Positions 33,225 to 34,096 of a stretch of 34,096 nucleotides of DNA are shown here, piece by piece. The notes beneath the pieces were generated by a model that did no database searches, was not told the origin of the DNA, and was given only the letters and a program-made list of their open reading frames with translations. The translations under genes were made by a program, and so were the position numbers. Each line of letters opens with the position of its first letter. Within the stretch, counting starts at the first letter, position 1. The stretch comes from an uncultured Alphaproteobacteria bacterium (GTDB lineage: Bacteria; Pseudomonadota; Alphaproteobacteria; HIMB59): NCBI GenBank assembly GCA_902529795.1, contig CABZXY010000008.1, positions 1 to 34,096 of the forward strand. The letters run 5' to 3'.

Positions 33225-34096
33225 TTAAGTTCATATTTTTTAAAGTCTTCATAACTAAGATATACATTTAATTGTTCTTTAGGAATAATTTTAGAGATTT
33301 CTCGATAGGTATTACCTGGCCCACAAGCATTTCTTTTATTTAAGATATCAGGACGAAGTTGAATAGCCAATTTAAAGGCTGAATAACTCATCCAATAAAA
33401 ACTCTCTGCTAGAAAAAGATTATCAATCGTCTGCTCATTTAATGATGGAACTAATTGATAATGAGCAAAAGGCTGAAAGGAATTAGATACCTTATTGTTT
33501 TTATAAGTCAGTTTAATTGGTTTTGATTTGGATTGAATATAATAGCTTTCAATAGGCCGATATTTTTCCCCGAAACCATCAAAGCTATAGTTGACCTTGA
33601 CTCCAGTTTTATTGAATTTTCGCCAACTAGTTACACCAGCAGTTCCCAAAAATCCAGCTTTAGAAATTTTTGATTTAGGCAAATTTTCTGTTCTTGTTGC
33701 AAGAATATGTTTGTGAGAGAGGTCTTTTTTTAGAGGTAATGGCTCCCGATTAAACATTTTATAACTTTTAAGATTAGCAGGAAAAATATACTTTACTTTT
33801 TTAGTTCTAGGTTTTGATAAGTATTTTTTTTCATGAAAATATTTTTTAGTATGTTCATCTTTTCCTCTAGCAAAAAGAATTTGTTGATCTAAAAAACTTT
33901 CAATCGTCACACCAATATCTAACGCACATCCTCCACCCCATCGTGATAAAAATTTCCTTTCTAACTGAGCTTGATGAAAAGAATGAGGGTCATTGATTGA
34001 TTGTAGAATATTATCTAATTTTCTATTTTTTGCTGAGTACTCTAAAGCAATACATCCTTGTGCTGCGGCAGCTGGAAAATTGGATAAAGGTAAAAT
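33221..34096 (-). CDS. hemC: Porphobilinogen deaminase with a long C-terminal extension, partial
   Basis: The frame enters from the right edge and shows the end of porphobilinogen deaminase: PAAAAQGCIALEYSAKN, LERKFLSRWGGGCALDIG, where the cysteine 57 codons in should carry the dipyrromethane cofactor. A normal HemC ends about 70 residues after that cysteine; here 234 residues follow. The extra part includes HILATRT, GFLGTAGVTSWRKF and ACGPGNTYREISKIIP. It is not typical HemD, but may be a divergent uroporphyrinogen-III synthase fused to HemC, as described for Leptospira. No separate hemD is in the window. The 5' part lies outside. Confidence 0.85.
   Translation of the reverse strand: MLPLSNFPAAAAQGCIALEYSAKNRKLDNILQSINDPHSFHQAQLERKFLSRWGGGCALDIGVTIESFLDQQILFARGKDEHTKKYFHEKKYLSKPRTKKVKYIFPANLKSYKMFNREPLPLKKDLSHKHILATRTENLPKSKISKAGFLGTAGVTSWRKFNKTGVKVNYSFDGFGEKYRPIESYYIQSKSKPIKLTYKNNKVSNSFQPFAHYQLVPSLNEQTIDNLFLAESFYWMSYSAFKLAIQLRPDILNKRNACGPGNTYREISKIIPKEQLNVYLSYEDFKKYELK

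Overview
The window looks like a piece of a streamlined, AT-rich marine alphaproteobacterium, broadly SAR11- or HIMB59-like. This is an inference from base composition, tight gene packing, an intact general L-amino-acid transporter (AapJQMP), several amino-acid exporters and very short spacers. No rRNA or tRNA gene was recognised, so the taxonomy is not anchored.

Bases 1-6345 are a very AT-rich accessory region for surface glycans. It holds a partial sulfotransferase-like gene, a TupA-like ATP-grasp gene, a SAM methyltransferase, a DegT-type aminotransferase that has lost its start, and a GMC/FAD oxidoreductase. It ends with an argF split by a frameshift in a run of ten A, and a small lipoprotein. 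A perfect 29-bp direct repeat (492-520 and 2532-2560) carries a TATAAT box and lies upstream of two leftward genes. Its right copy abuts the point where the aminotransferase is truncated.

Bases 6342-15926 are mostly housekeeping: trkH, apaG (behind a 12-bp-stem hairpin), fhs, a PheC-like periplasmic binding protein, UDP-glucose dehydrogenase, and the ybbA/ybbP ABC exporter divergent from tesA. The last two divergent genes share the bases CATG as their opposed start codons.

Bases 15999-27689 are dominated by amino-acid traffic: aapJQMP, three LysE/RhtB-type exporters, an M19 dipeptidase, and a lone permease whose N-terminus reads as a lipoprotein signal. Among these are small proteins (one DUF3563-like), a DUF3445 haem-dependent N-demethylase-like gene coupled to a TauE-type exporter, a truncated-looking TAXI-like periplasmic protein and a DUF2721 membrane protein. 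The leader of the DUF2721 gene forms a 16-bp stem around a CCCUCCU-loop hairpin.

Bases 27682-34096 are one tightly packed leftward haem operon: hemC (with a long C-terminal extension, possibly the missing uroporphyrinogen-III synthase), hemB, hemE, hemH, hemF, hemJ and a MATE exporter. HemB is the cysteine-rich zinc type rather than the magnesium type usual in alphaproteobacteria. Together with the HemC extension, this suggests that the operon has a foreign history.
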